A stretch of 64,000 nucleotides of DNA from Bradyrhizobium sp. 1 (lineage in GTDB: Bacteria; Pseudomonadota; Alphaproteobacteria; Rhizobiales; Xanthobacteraceae): the NCBI RefSeq assembly GCF_023073315.1, contig NZ_JADPJH010000022.1:124001-188000 (forward strand). The letters are read 5' to 3'. Below are positions 1 to 9,315 of the stretch, piece after piece. Below the pieces are notes generated by a model that was given only the letters and a program-made list of their open reading frames with translations, did not search any database and was not told where the DNA came from. Numbering within the stretch: position 1 is the stretch's first letter; each line of letters opens with the position of its first letter. The position numbers and the translations under genes are program-made.

Positions 1-166
1 CAGGGCCTGTCAGTTGATAGGTCAGCCACGCCACAACGGCCGTCAGGCCGACGCCCGCAGCCATATAATTGTAGATGCGCAGCATATATGTGCGCAATCC
101 GGTATCGATCGCGAGCGAGCTGCCAACGGTTCCCGGGACGGTCGCGTTCGGTTCATAGTTCGACAT
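1..166 (-). CDS. Bax inhibitor-1/YccA family membrane protein, N-terminus only
   Basis: The gene runs off the left edge; only the first 55 codons are visible. The start is the ATG at 166-164, preceded by a strong GAGGAGG-type ribosome site. The product begins MSNYEPNATV, continues with GLRTYMLRIYNYMAAGVG and enters a first hydrophobic helix. A short soluble tail followed by a (G/S)LRxYMLRVYNYM-like motif is typical of alphaproteobacterial members of the BI-1/YccA (UPF0005) family. These are inner-membrane proteins with about seven helices, linked to calcium leak or interaction with the FtsH protease. The family call rests on this N-terminus alone. Confidence 0.75.
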   Translation of the reverse strand, partial: MSNYEPNATVPGTVGSSLAIDTGLRTYMLRIYNYMAAGVGLTAVVAWLTYQLTGP

Positions 167-403
167 CGCCTGCCTCCTCGCGTTCGTTCGCAGGAAGAAG
201 ACAGGCTATTGATCCGGCTCCAGCGAGAACATCGGATGATCACCCGAGTGGAGGAGGATACATTACCTTACTCGCCGGACGCGTATTTTCGGCGGCTTGC
301 CGAAACGTAATGCGGGATTCGACCGGCGCTCCTTATCCCTTTTGCCTAGATTCTTACGCGCTTGTCACTGGAATGCGGCGGCACACCGGCCTACTCCGTT
401 GGC

Positions 404-598
404 ATGCGCTACTTCTTTCATATTGTCGACAAATACGGTCTCTCTCCGGACGGGACGGGGTATGAGCACGCGGACCAGGAAGCCGCCGTCCTGCACGCCA
501 GGCGCATCGCGGCGGAACTCGCAAAAGCGGGCGATTTCTGCCGTGCAGGCTTTGTATTGATCGCGTGCGCCGCTACGGAATCCGCCGGTTCCCATTAG
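404..598 (+). CDS. small DUF6894-like protein
   Basis: The predicted product is 64 residues and starts MRYFFHIVDKYGLSPD. The opening (M)RYFFHI, an acidic turn containing D-G, and a following helix with EAAVLHARRIAAELA match the layout of the DUF6894 family, which is common in Bradyrhizobium. An in-frame ATG exists 42 nt upstream, but the family begins at the RYFFH strand, so the inner ATG is preferred. No clear ribosome site is visible. The function of the family is unknown. The gene stands alone between divergent neighbours. Confidence 0.55.
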   Translation: MRYFFHIVDKYGLSPDGTGYEHADQEAAVLHARRIAAELAKAGDFCRAGFVLIACAATESAGSH

Positions 599-797
599 AG
601 CGCGCGGCCCTCGCTCCACAGCGTCGGGCAGGTGCCAGAGACATCGGCCGCCGATTTCCTGCCTTGCCCTCTACAGAGAATCCCTGATGTCACGAGGGGA
701 AAGCCGCCTCTAAGGTTCGCGCCAAGGGTGGCCGGCCTATCTCGCTCGAATTCAACCGCCGCGCTCACCTCATCTCCGATTGAAAGCCATTCTCATC

Positions 798-2237
798 ATG
801 GCTCCTTCGTCGAACGAGGTCGATCAGAAGCTTTCGCGTAGCGCGCTCGTCGCGCTCGTGGTCGGATCGATGGTTGGTTCCGGCATCTTCGCGCTGCCGG
901 CCTCCTTCGGACGCGTCACCGGCGTGCTCGGAACACTGATCGCCTGGGTCATTGCCGGCACTGGCATGCTCATGCTCGCCCTGGTTTTCCAGACGCTGTC
1001 TCGCCGCAGGCCGGACCTGGATACGGGCATCTACGCTTACGCCAAGGCAGGGTTCGGAGACTATATCGGCTTTGCTTCGGCGGCCGGCTACTGGATCGGA
1101 TGTTGCCTCGCCGATGTGGCCTGTCTCATTCTGATCAAGGCGACAATCGGACAGTTCTTTCCCGTCTTCGGCGATGGGACGACGCCGGCGGCCATCGCAT
1201 CCGCATCCGTCCTGCTGTGGGGCGTCCATTTCCTGGTGCTGCGAGGCATCAAGGGAGCCGCCACCCTCAATACGATTGCGACCTACGCCAAGATCATTCC
1301 GATTCTGCTTTTCATCGGGGTGGCATTCATTGTCCTCGATCCCGACCTGATCTCCCGGAATTTCTGGGGAACTGAGCAGCCGAGCGGGGCAGCGATATTC
1401 GGGCAGGTCCGGAGCACCATGCTGCTCACCGTCTTCGTCTTCGTCGGAATTGAGGGCGCGAGCGTGTACTCGCGCTACGCCAGGGACCGCTCCGATATCG
1501 GGTTTGCGACCGTTGCCGGCTTCCTGTTGGTTCTCTGCCTTCTTGTTCTGGTGACGCTGTTGTCCTACGGCGTCCTTACGCGGCAGGAGCTCTCTGGCCT
1601 CTCAACACCGTCGATGGCCGGAGTGATGGAAGCGATGGTCGGGCGTTGGGGTGGCATCTTCATCAGCGTGGCGTTGCTGATCTCGATTCTTGGCAACTAC
1701 CTGTCATGGTCGCTACTGGCGGCCGAGGTTCTACACTCCGCGGCGGTCAACCGCACGATGCCATCTTTTCTCGCGCGGGTTAACGCCCACCAGGTCCCCG
1801 CCGGCGCGCTCTGGCTCACCAACTGCGTTATCCAGGCGTTCCTTCTCGTCACCTGGTTCGCCGAATATGCATTCACTCTCGCCTTGAAGATGACAAGCGC
1901 GATGACGCTGATTCCGTACTTCCTGGTCGCAGCCTACGGCCTCAAGCTGGCTTATCTCGGCAACTCATATCACGCTGGCGAACGCGCCCGTAGCGTCGAC
2001 GGGATCCGCTCGGCGATCGCAACGCTCTACGCCTTGGCCATGATCTACGCGGGCGGCCCCACGTTCCTTCTGCTGTCGTCGATCCTTTACGCACCGGGAA
2101 CGTTTCTGTTTTTCCTGGCCAAGCGCGAACGCAAGGAGACCGTCTTCAAGCCGTTCGAGGCGATCATCTTTACCGTGATCGCGCTCGCAGCCTGCACCGG
2201 AATCTATGCGCTGGCCGTCGGTGCTATCTCGATTTGA
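798..2237 (+). CDS. APC-superfamily basic amino acid permease/antiporter (ArcD-like)
   Basis: A 479-residue polytopic protein with about twelve hydrophobic segments. The first helix holds GSMVGSGIFALP, the unwound glycine-rich motif that binds the substrate backbone in the amino acid-polyamine-organocation (APC) family. The conserved segment FVGIEGASVYSRYARDRSDIG is characteristic of the arginine:ornithine / basic amino acid antiporter branch (APA). The expected role is exchange or uptake of a cationic amino acid across the inner membrane. A TTG codon at 780 could extend the protein by six residues, but the ATG at 798 gives a normal N-terminus. No decarboxylase or deiminase gene lies beside it, so the exact substrate is not shown. 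Confidence 0.85.
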   Translation: MAPSSNEVDQKLSRSALVALVVGSMVGSGIFALPASFGRVTGVLGTLIAWVIAGTGMLMLALVFQTLSRRRPDLDTGIYAYAKAGFGDYIGFASAAGYWIGCCLADVACLILIKATIGQFFPVFGDGTTPAAIASASVLLWGVHFLVLRGIKGAATLNTIATYAKIIPILLFIGVAFIVLDPDLISRNFWGTEQPSGAAIFGQVRSTMLLTVFVFVGIEGASVYSRYARDRSDIGFATVAGFLLVLCLLVLVTLLSYGVLTRQELSGLSTPSMAGVMEAMVGRWGGIFISVALLISILGNYLSWSLLAAEVLHSAAVNRTMPSFLARVNAHQVPAGALWLTNCVIQAFLLVTWFAEYAFTLALKMTSAMTLIPYFLVAAYGLKLAYLGNSYHAGERARSVDGIRSAIATLYALAMIYAGGPTFLLLSSILYAPGTFLFFLAKRERKETVFKPFEAIIFTVIALAACTGIYALAVGAISI

Positions 2238-2264
2238 AGCCTTATGGGTCGAATGGAGGCCAAC

Positions 2265-2504
2265 ATGAATATCCGGACCGTTTGCGGCGCTCTGGTTCTA
2301 GCCGCGTCGATCGCCACCGCGCAGCCAACCTCCTCCCAAGCGCAATCGACCGCCCCAGCCACATCCGCGCCAAAACCTGCCGCTGCAACACCTGCGCCCA
2401 ATGCCGCGACACCAAATACCAATACGAACCCAACCAAGCATCGCTACTGGCGCCATCGCGGCGGCTCGCATCCTCACTACGGCAGCCGCCGCGTTCGTAC
2501 CTAG
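2265..2504 (+). CDS. small secreted Pro/Ala-rich protein
   Basis: A 79-residue product with a good ribosome site (GGAGG, 6 nt before the ATG). It begins with a signal peptide, MNIRTVCGALVLAASIATA, followed by a low-complexity stretch of Ala, Pro, Thr and Asn and a basic, aromatic tail containing RYWRHRGG. The pattern of signal peptide, flexible linker and His/Arg/Tyr tail is seen in many small periplasmic proteins of rhizobia with no known function. It lies between the permease and the AI-2E-type gene, all on the same strand. Confidence 0.6.
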   Translation: MNIRTVCGALVLAASIATAQPTSSQAQSTAPATSAPKPAAATPAPNAATPNTNTNPTKHRYWRHRGGSHPHYGSRRVRT

Positions 2505-2544
2505 GCCCGGACTCGACGGCCCCTTGCAATTCCCGAGTTGACCG

Positions 2545-3675
2545 ATGAGCGAAGTGAGCACAGGACAAAAGCAGCTTCGTGAGAACGCGATCGGCGAGGC
2601 TACAGCCGCGGCCTATGGGCCGCGCGGCTTCCTCGCAACAGGCCTTGCCTTGCTCTCCATATGCATTGCCCTCTTTCTGGTGTGGCAAACGGTATCAAGC
2701 CTCCTGATCATCTTCGCGGGCGTGCTGTTTTCGGCTTTTCTGGATGCTGCTGCGAGGGCGATGGCGCTTGTCGTTCGCCTCAATCGCATCTGGCGGCTGA
2801 CATTCGTGCTTCTGCTGCTCGCTGCCGCGGTCGGACTTGGCCTCGTCTGGGGAGCCGGCAAGCTTCCGGAGCAAACGCGCCTGTTGCTGAAAGTCATGGA
2901 CACCCAGTTCGACATCCTGCAGCGGCATCTTCTGAGCTACGGCGTCGACCTGCTCGGTCCGGAATGGGGCCGGGATTTCGCGCAATGGCTGGTCTCCGAC
3001 CAAGGTCGGTTCTTCAGTCACGCCCAGCTCGTCCTTGGCGGAGCGTCGAGCTTTCTGGCCGGCGTGCTGGTGATCGTGTTCCTCGGTATCCTCTTCGCCT
3101 TTGATCCCACCAGCCACCGCGAGAGCCTCGTGATGCTGGCGAAGCCGCCCTATCGCGGCCGGACACGCGCCGTGATGAACGAGATGGGGAACGTCCTGCG
3201 GCTTTGGTTCGTCGGACAGCTGATCCGCATCATCCTGATGACACTGTGCGTGTGGGTCGCGCTCTATCTCATCGGGCTTCCCGGTCCCTTCGTGCTTGGA
3301 CTGCAGGCAGGCCTCTCCAACTTCGTTCCATATCTGGGACCCATCCTTGCCGCAATCCCGATCGCGCTCGTCGCGATGCCGCTTGGCGGATCGCTGCTGA
3401 TCTGGGCCGTCGTCATCTACACGATCATTCAATCGATCGAGGGCTATGTGATCGGCCCGCTGATCCAGCGACAGGCGGTCGAGATTCCTCCCGCCTGGAC
3501 ATTGGTCGCGATCGTGTTGCTGGGTGCGTTGTTCGGCGTCATGGGCATTGCGCTCGCCATGCCGCTGGTCGCCGTCGGCCGGGTCGCAATCATCAGATTT
3601 TACGTCGAGGATTACCTCGGCGATGACCGCGGGCGGGCGTTCAACAAGGGACCGTCGCAAATGGGTGCGGCATGA
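2545..3675 (+). CDS. AI-2E family transporter (PerM/YdiK type)
   Basis: A 376-residue inner-membrane protein with the expected layout: three N-terminal helices, a cytoplasmic or amphipathic region (about residues 85-160) and a C-terminal block of five helices. The conserved GLQAGLSNFVPYLGPILAAIP segment and the later SIEGYVIGPLIQRQAV motif are hallmarks of the AI-2E/DUF20 family. Members export autoinducer-2 or act as sodium/proton antiporters; the sequence does not show which. Its stop codon overlaps the start of the next gene (ATGA), which indicates translational coupling. Confidence 0.88.
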   Translation: MSEVSTGQKQLRENAIGEATAAAYGPRGFLATGLALLSICIALFLVWQTVSSLLIIFAGVLFSAFLDAAARAMALVVRLNRIWRLTFVLLLLAAAVGLGLVWGAGKLPEQTRLLLKVMDTQFDILQRHLLSYGVDLLGPEWGRDFAQWLVSDQGRFFSHAQLVLGGASSFLAGVLVIVFLGILFAFDPTSHRESLVMLAKPPYRGRTRAVMNEMGNVLRLWFVGQLIRIILMTLCVWVALYLIGLPGPFVLGLQAGLSNFVPYLGPILAAIPIALVAMPLGGSLLIWAVVIYTIIQSIEGYVIGPLIQRQAVEIPPAWTLVAIVLLGALFGVMGIALAMPLVAVGRVAIIRFYVEDYLGDDRGRAFNKGPSQMGAA

Positions 3676-4271
3676 GCGAGATTGGAGCCGAACGGAACGA
3701 GGGAACGGAGCCATCCTCGACGCATTCGGGTATGACACATTTTCTGTGGCAGCAACTTCCCTACATCATTGCACTGGTGCTCGGCGTCGCCGGCGTCGCC
3801 TACACCAACGCGTCGCACCAGCCTCTCGTCGGCTATTGGGAATTTCTCGCGCTCGCCATCGGCGTGGTCTGTGTCATCAACAAGTGGACGGAGATCGATG
3901 GCAGGGAAGCTCGCTGGCGGCTGATCTGGACTCAGGCGCTGCACTGGGTGGCCGTCCTTGTCGCGATGAACGTCATGCTGGTATCAGGCGTTCAGCAATT
4001 GCTGCCGACGCCGGCAACCAGCCTTGTTCTTCTCACACTGCTTGCGCTCGGCACCATCCTCGCAGGCATCAGTCTTCTGTCGCCGCAAATTGCCTTCCTC
4101 GGCCTTGCGATGGGCATCACGGTTCCGGCGATATCCTGGTTGCAGCAATCCATCATCTTCTTCCTGTTGGGCGCCGTCCTGCTGATCGGCCTCGGCATCA
4201 CGTTCTGGCTTCGCCAGGACCGCAGCCCAAGGAGTTCGCCCGCCAACAGTGGAAGCCAAACGGAGGCCTGA
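3672..4271 (+). CDS. hypothetical inner-membrane protein
   Basis: A 199-residue protein with about 25 polar N-terminal residues, then six hydrophobic segments arranged in pairs and a short Ser-rich tail. One loop carries NKWTEIDGREARWRL, the only strongly charged stretch between helices. I recognise no family. It overlaps the upstream AI-2E gene by 4 nt and its stop abuts the next ATG, so the three genes are probably cotranscribed. It may be a small accessory membrane protein of that unit. Confidence 0.65.
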   Translation: MSEIGAERNEGTEPSSTHSGMTHFLWQQLPYIIALVLGVAGVAYTNASHQPLVGYWEFLALAIGVVCVINKWTEIDGREARWRLIWTQALHWVAVLVAMNVMLVSGVQQLLPTPATSLVLLTLLALGTILAGISLLSPQIAFLGLAMGITVPAISWLQQSIIFFLLGAVLLIGLGITFWLRQDRSPRSSPANSGSQTEA

Positions 4272-4748
4272 ATGCGCATTAACCTGATTCTCGCAATCAT
4301 CTTCGGATCCGCCTTGATGTGCGCCGATGCCCTGTCCGCACGCGCCGAGACATTCAGGGTCGGCCGGCTGATATGTACCAGCACACCACGCGTTGGACTG
4401 GTGCTTGGCTCCGCGCAGGAGCTTCGTTGCGTGTTCACGACGACGCGCCCGACCCGGCAGTACGTCTACGAGGGGCGGATCAGACGGGTTGGTCTCGATA
4501 TCGGCGTGACCAGCGCAGGCAGCCTGTCATGGGCCGTCTTCGCCAGGAACTCGCGCGTCGGCCCCGGCACGCTGCGGGGGAGCTACGTGGGTGCGAGCGG
4601 CAATGTCGCGTTCGGCCCCGGTCTCGGAGCGAATCTTCTCATCGGAGGCTCTCGCCGGACGATTGCGCTCCAGCCCCTGTCGATCGAGCGATCGATCGGC
4701 TTGAACCTTGCCGCGGGGATTACGAACCTGACACTCGGACGGCGATAG
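4272..4748 (+). CDS. DUF992 domain-containing periplasmic protein
   Basis: A 158-residue protein with a signal peptide (cleavage likely after ADALSARA). The mature part shows the DUF992 pattern: GRLICTSTPRVGLVLGS, then two conserved cysteines (C-T-S and R-C-V-F), YEGRIRRVGLDIGVT, a WAVFA strand, SYVGASGNVAFGPGLGANLLIGGS and an LQPLSI tail. DUF992 proteins are small exported beta-rich proteins found almost only in Rhizobiales, with no known function. The two cysteines could form a disulfide. The start codon follows directly on the previous stop. Confidence 0.85.
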   Translation: MRINLILAIIFGSALMCADALSARAETFRVGRLICTSTPRVGLVLGSAQELRCVFTTTRPTRQYVYEGRIRRVGLDIGVTSAGSLSWAVFARNSRVGPGTLRGSYVGASGNVAFGPGLGANLLIGGSRRTIALQPLSIERSIGLNLAAGITNLTLGRR

Positions 4749-4783
4749 CGGCTAGTCCCAAGTCCAGGAGCAAGGAGCGGACA

Positions 4784-6028
4784 ATGAACCTTGCGAAAAT
4801 CTCGATCGGGATGCTGGCGGCGAGTGTGCTGACACTCATCCCGAGCGGTACAAGCTGGACACAGCCAGCCGCCGGCGGTCCGCCTGCTGTCGGCATCGTC
4901 GAAGCCATCAAGCGACCGATCACCGAGAGCAGCGAATTTCTTGGACGCATCGAGGCGGTCAATCGCGTCAACGTCGTGGCTCGCGTCACCGCGTTTCTGG
5001 AAGAGCGGCTGTTCGTCGACGGTGCCGAGCTCAAAAAGGGCGACCCGCTCTACCGGGTCGAGCGCGGCCCGTTCGAGGCCGATCTCGCGTCGAAGCGGGC
5101 GGAGGTGGCCCAGTTCCAGGCGATGCTCGAGAATGCCAAGCTGACGACCGAACGTGCGCGCACGCTGCTCAGTGGGCCGGCCGGCCAGCAATCGACCTAC
5201 GACGCAGCGATCGCCAACCAACGCAGCCTGGAAGCCCAGGTCCAGGCCGCCCAAGCACAAGTCGATGCGTCCCAGATCAACCTGGACTACACCATGATCA
5301 GTGCGCCGATCGACGGGAAGGTCGGACGTACTGCCGTGACTGAGGGCAATGTCGTCAGTCCAAGCTCGGGCGTACTGACTACTATCGTCAGCCAGGATCC
5401 GATGTACGTCACCTTCCCGGTGCCGCTGCGCCAAGCCCTCGAACTGCGCGAACGCTATGGACCGCAAGGGGGTCTGGAAGCGGTGGTGATCCGGCTGCGG
5501 CTGCCCAATGGCCGCATGTATGGCAAGTCCGGCAAGCTGAACTTTGTCGACAACACGATCGCCCAGAATACCGACACGATCACCGTGCGTGGCGAGATCG
5601 CCAACCCGATCCTGCGCGCGCCGTCCGCCGCGGGTGTGACCGTTCATGAACTGACCGACGGCGAATTCGTCACAGTCGTGCTCGAAGGTATCCAGCCCAT
5701 CGAGGTGTTGGCGGTCCCGCGTTCGGCGGTGCTGTCCGACCAGCAGGGCGATTACGTCCTCACCGTTGGCACCGATGATAAGGCCGTACAACGCCGCATC
5801 CAGCTTGGCCAATCGACGCCCACCATTGCCTCCGTTATCAGTGGCCTTGCCGCCGGCGACAGAGTCATCGTCGATGGCCTGCAAAGGGTTCGTCCGGGTC
5901 AGGCGGTTTCGCCGGGGCCGGCCAGCGCGCTGATCCTGTCGAGTATGAAGGCCGGCGCAAGCGACGCGCCCTCGCAGCCAGACCGTGGCGGTTCGACCGG
6001 TTCGAGCCCGGAGGACAAAAAGCCATGA
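4784..6028 (+). CDS. RND efflux periplasmic adaptor (membrane fusion protein)
   Basis: A 414-residue adaptor of the AcrA/MexE type. It has an N-terminal signal peptide, a barrel-sandwich (lipoyl-like) half-motif near VARVTAFLEERLFVDGAELK, a coiled-coil hairpin of about 90 residues rich in Ala, Gln and Glu, the returning motif INLDYTMISAPIDGKVGRT, and a beta-barrel plus membrane-proximal domain to the end. The start at 4784 has the ribosome site AAGGAG; longer in-frame starts would run through the preceding gene. It joins the RND pump to an outer-membrane channel. The next gene is the cognate pump, overlapping by 4 nt; no TolC-type gene follows. Confidence 0.92.
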   Translation: MNLAKISIGMLAASVLTLIPSGTSWTQPAAGGPPAVGIVEAIKRPITESSEFLGRIEAVNRVNVVARVTAFLEERLFVDGAELKKGDPLYRVERGPFEADLASKRAEVAQFQAMLENAKLTTERARTLLSGPAGQQSTYDAAIANQRSLEAQVQAAQAQVDASQINLDYTMISAPIDGKVGRTAVTEGNVVSPSSGVLTTIVSQDPMYVTFPVPLRQALELRERYGPQGGLEAVVIRLRLPNGRMYGKSGKLNFVDNTIAQNTDTITVRGEIANPILRAPSAAGVTVHELTDGEFVTVVLEGIQPIEVLAVPRSAVLSDQQGDYVLTVGTDDKAVQRRIQLGQSTPTIASVISGLAAGDRVIVDGLQRVRPGQAVSPGPASALILSSMKAGASDAPSQPDRGGSTGSSPEDKKP

Positions 6029-9000
6029 TGTCCGCCGTCTTCATCGATCGCCCGCGACTTGCGATGGTCGTCGCCTTCATCATCACCATCGCAGGCGCGC
6101 TCGCGCTGACGCGGATCCCGGTGGCGCAGTTTCCGGACATCGTACCGCCGCAGGTCACGGTTGCGGGAATCTTCCCCGGTGCGTCTGCCGAGGTCGTGGA
6201 GACCAGCGTCGCTCAGCCCCTCGAAGCGCAGGTGATCGGGGTCGATCGTGCGCTCTACATGAAATCGACCAGCGGCAACGACGGCAGCTACACCCTGACG
6301 GTGTCGTTCGCACTCGGCACCGATCCCGATATCAACACCGTCAATGTCAACAACCGGGTCCAGAGCGCGCTGTCGCAATTGCCCACCGAAGTGCAGCAGC
6401 AGGGCGTGACGGTGCAAAAGAAGTCGTCGGCGATCCTGCAATTCCTGGTGCTCTACAGCGCTGACGGCCAGCAGGACCCGCTGTTCATCACCAATTACGC
6501 CATCATCAACGTGCTCGACGCGATCTCAAGCACCCCCGGCGTCGGGCAGGCTCACCTGTTCGCCAAGATGAATTACTCGATGCGGATCTGGTTCGATACG
6601 CAGCGGCTGACCAGCCTCAATCTCACGCCCTCGGACGTGATCGCGGCAATTCGAACGCAGAGCGTCCAGGCGCCGGTCGGCCGCATCGGCGCGCGTCCCA
6701 TCAGCGACGACCAGCAATTCCAGTTCAACGTGCAGACCCTGGGGCGGCTCGCGACAGTCGATCAGTTCGCCAATATCGTGCTGCGCGCCAACCCGGATGG
6801 TTCGTCCTTGCTCGTCAAGGACGTCGCCCGGGTCGAGATGGGCGCGCAAAACCTCGACAGCGAAGCAAGGATCGACGGCCGTGCCGCGGTGCCTCTCGCG
6901 ATCTATCTGGCGCCGGGCGCCAATGCCGTAACGACCGCGCAGGCGGTCGCCGCCACGATGCAGCGACTTTCCAAGCGGTTCCCGACGGGGTTGAGCTACC
7001 TCGTGCAGTACGATTCCACGAGCTTCGTACGAGATACGATCTCTGAGGTTCTGCGGACGCTGGGCGAGGCCTTCGTCCTTGTCGTGATCGTGGTTTATTT
7101 GTTTCTCGGCAATCTTCGCGCCACGGTGATACCCGCCGTTGCCGTACCGGTCAGCCTGATCGGCACCTTCGCCGTGCTGCTGATGCTCGGCTATTCCGCG
7201 AATACGGTGTCGCTGCTCGCAATGGTGCTCGCCATCGGCATCGTCGTGGATGACGCCATCGTCGTCGTGGAGAACGTCGAACGCGTGATGGAGGAGGAAC
7301 CGGAGCTTTCACCAGCCGAGGCGAGCAAAAAGGCCATGACGCAGATCACGGCGCCGATCATCGCGATCACGCTGGTGCTGCTCTCCGTCTTCGTTCCGAT
7401 CGCCTTCATTCCCGGCATTTCCGGCACGTTGTTTCGGCAGTTTGCGGTGACGATCAGCGCTGCCATGATGATCTCGGCGCTGAATGCACTGACCTTGTCA
7501 CCCGCTCTGTGCGCGCTGTTCCTGCGGCACACCGGACCCCGGCGCGGCATGATCGGGCGCGTTCTTGGCGGCATTGACTGGATCCGCGATCGCTATAGCG
7601 GCGGCGTACGGCGGCTGCTGCGCGTGGCCAGTCTCTCGCTCATACTGGTTGCCGTGTTCGCCGCCGGCATTTTCGGAATGTCGCACCTGACGCCGACAGG
7701 GTTCCTTCCCGAGGAAGACCAGGGCGCCTTCTTCACCTCGGTGCAGTTGCCGGACGGTGCGTCCGTGGCGCGGACCAGCGAGGTCACCAGACAGATCGAG
7801 GGTGTCCTGAAGCAGATGCCGGCAGTCGACCACGTTCTCGCCATCATCGGCTTCTCCCTGCTCGACGGGGCATCCGAGCCAAACAGTGCGCTGGTCGTGA
7901 CGCGCCTCAAGCCTTTTGCCGACCGCAGGGCAGCCGCGGATTCAGTGCAGGCTTTGATCCAGCAGACTTATGCAGCCGGCGCGCAAATCCGGCAGGCCAA
8001 TGTGCTGCCGTTCAACATGCCGCCGATCATCGGACTCTCAACCTCAGGCGGGTTCGAATACCAGCTCCAGGCGCTGGAAGGACAGAGCCCCGCTGCGATC
8101 TCCAGCGTCACAGGGGCGTTGATCGGAGCGGCCAATGCCGATCCACGACTGGCGCGCGTGTTCTCGACCTTCACCGCGACCAACCCGTCGATCTATCTCG
8201 ACATCGATCGACGCAAGGCGCAGGCGCTCGGCGTGACCATCAGCGATATCTTCACCGCCCTTCAGGCGACGCTGGGTGGCATCTACGTCAACAACTTCAA
8301 CCTCTATGGACGCACCTGGCAGGTCAACGTGCAGGGCGAGGCGCTTGATCGCGCCGATCTTTCCGATATCTGGCGCATCTATGTGCGCAACAGCACCGGC
8401 CAGATGGTTCCGATGCGGTCGCTCGCCGGCATCAAGATCGTAACCGGGCCTCAGGTCATTACCCGCTACAATAATTATCGCTCAGTGACCGTGAATGGCA
8501 GCCCGGCGCCAGGCGTCTCGTCGGGTACCGCCATAGCGGCGATGGCGGAGATATCCAACGCCGTGCTGCCTGCAGGCTACAGTTTCGAGTGGACCGGCAC
8601 CGCCTATCAGGAGCAGCAGGCGGCAGGACAAACCGGAGTCGTGCTCGCGCTCGCCGTGCTATTCGCCTATCTGTTCCTTGTGGCGCTCTATGAGAGCACG
8701 GTGATCCCGATCCCGGTGCTGCTGTCCGTCGTGGTCGGCGTGCTGGGCTCCTATATCGGCATCAAGATCTCCGGCCTCAATCTGGATCTGTATGGCCAGA
8801 TTGGCCTCGTGGTGCTGATCGCGCTCGCCGCCAAGAACGGCATCCTGATCGTGGAGTTCGCGAAGGAACGACGAGAAGCCGGGACGGAGCTTGCGGAAGC
8901 CGCGATTCAAGGTGCGCATATGCGATTTCGCGCGGTCATGATGACCTCGGTTGCCTTCATCCTCGGGCTGCTGCCGCTGGTACTCGCAACCGGCGCCGCT

Positions 9001-9153
9001 GAACTGAGCCGCAGGGCGGTCGGAACCGCCGTCTTTGCCGGCATGCTCGGCTCAAGCTCGATCGGAATCTTCATGGTGCCAATGCTCTATGTGACGTTCC
9101 AGCGCCTGCGCGAGCGCATAAAGGCACGACCGCTTCCGGCGCGAACCACCTGA
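6025..9153 (+). CDS. RND multidrug efflux pump, HAE1 family (AcrB-like)
   Basis: A 1042-residue inner-membrane pump of normal family length. It shows the two-fold repeat of one helix, a large periplasmic loop and five or six helices. The proton-relay residues are present: paired aspartates in helix 4 (GIVVDDAIVVVENVERVM) and the lysine in helix 10 (LAAKNGILIVEFAKE). The N-terminus SAVFIDRPRLAMVV and the GFLPEEDQGAFF motif after helix 7 fit the hydrophobe/amphiphile efflux branch. It is translated from an ATG overlapping the adaptor stop, behind GGAGG. With no outer-membrane factor beside it, it presumably borrows a TolC-like channel encoded elsewhere. Confidence 0.95.
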   Translation: MMSAVFIDRPRLAMVVAFIITIAGALALTRIPVAQFPDIVPPQVTVAGIFPGASAEVVETSVAQPLEAQVIGVDRALYMKSTSGNDGSYTLTVSFALGTDPDINTVNVNNRVQSALSQLPTEVQQQGVTVQKKSSAILQFLVLYSADGQQDPLFITNYAIINVLDAISSTPGVGQAHLFAKMNYSMRIWFDTQRLTSLNLTPSDVIAAIRTQSVQAPVGRIGARPISDDQQFQFNVQTLGRLATVDQFANIVLRANPDGSSLLVKDVARVEMGAQNLDSEARIDGRAAVPLAIYLAPGANAVTTAQAVAATMQRLSKRFPTGLSYLVQYDSTSFVRDTISEVLRTLGEAFVLVVIVVYLFLGNLRATVIPAVAVPVSLIGTFAVLLMLGYSANTVSLLAMVLAIGIVVDDAIVVVENVERVMEEEPELSPAEASKKAMTQITAPIIAITLVLLSVFVPIAFIPGISGTLFRQFAVTISAAMMISALNALTLSPALCALFLRHTGPRRGMIGRVLGGIDWIRDRYSGGVRRLLRVASLSLILVAVFAAGIFGMSHLTPTGFLPEEDQGAFFTSVQLPDGASVARTSEVTRQIEGVLKQMPAVDHVLAIIGFSLLDGASEPNSALVVTRLKPFADRRAAADSVQALIQQTYAAGAQIRQANVLPFNMPPIIGLSTSGGFEYQLQALEGQSPAAISSVTGALIGAANADPRLARVFSTFTATNPSIYLDIDRRKAQALGVTISDIFTALQATLGGIYVNNFNLYGRTWQVNVQGEALDRADLSDIWRIYVRNSTGQMVPMRSLAGIKIVTGPQVITRYNNYRSVTVNGSPAPGVSSGTAIAAMAEISNAVLPAGYSFEWTGTAYQEQQAAGQTGVVLALAVLFAYLFLVALYESTVIPIPVLLSVVVGVLGSYIGIKISGLNLDLYGQIGLVVLIALAAKNGILIVEFAKERREAGTELAEAAIQGAHMRFRAVMMTSVAFILGLLPLVLATGAAELSRRAVGTAVFAGMLGSSSIGIFMVPMLYVTFQRLRERIKARPLPARTT

Positions 9154-9315
9154 CCCGCGCGTTCAGGACGCCGGGAAGCACTTCCAGCAGGCTTCGGAAC
9201 ACCGCGAATATTCCCGCCGGCACATTCAGGGTTTCATCGGATGCCAAGGTTACGCGGCAGCGATTAGCGTTTCGTGGCGCTAACTTGATTGGTCGCCGAA
9301 ATGCGGGAGGATAGC

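Noticed and set aside
4583..5884. 433-codon minus-strand frame opposite the RND adaptor
   Set aside because: Shadow of the adaptor gene with antisense composition.
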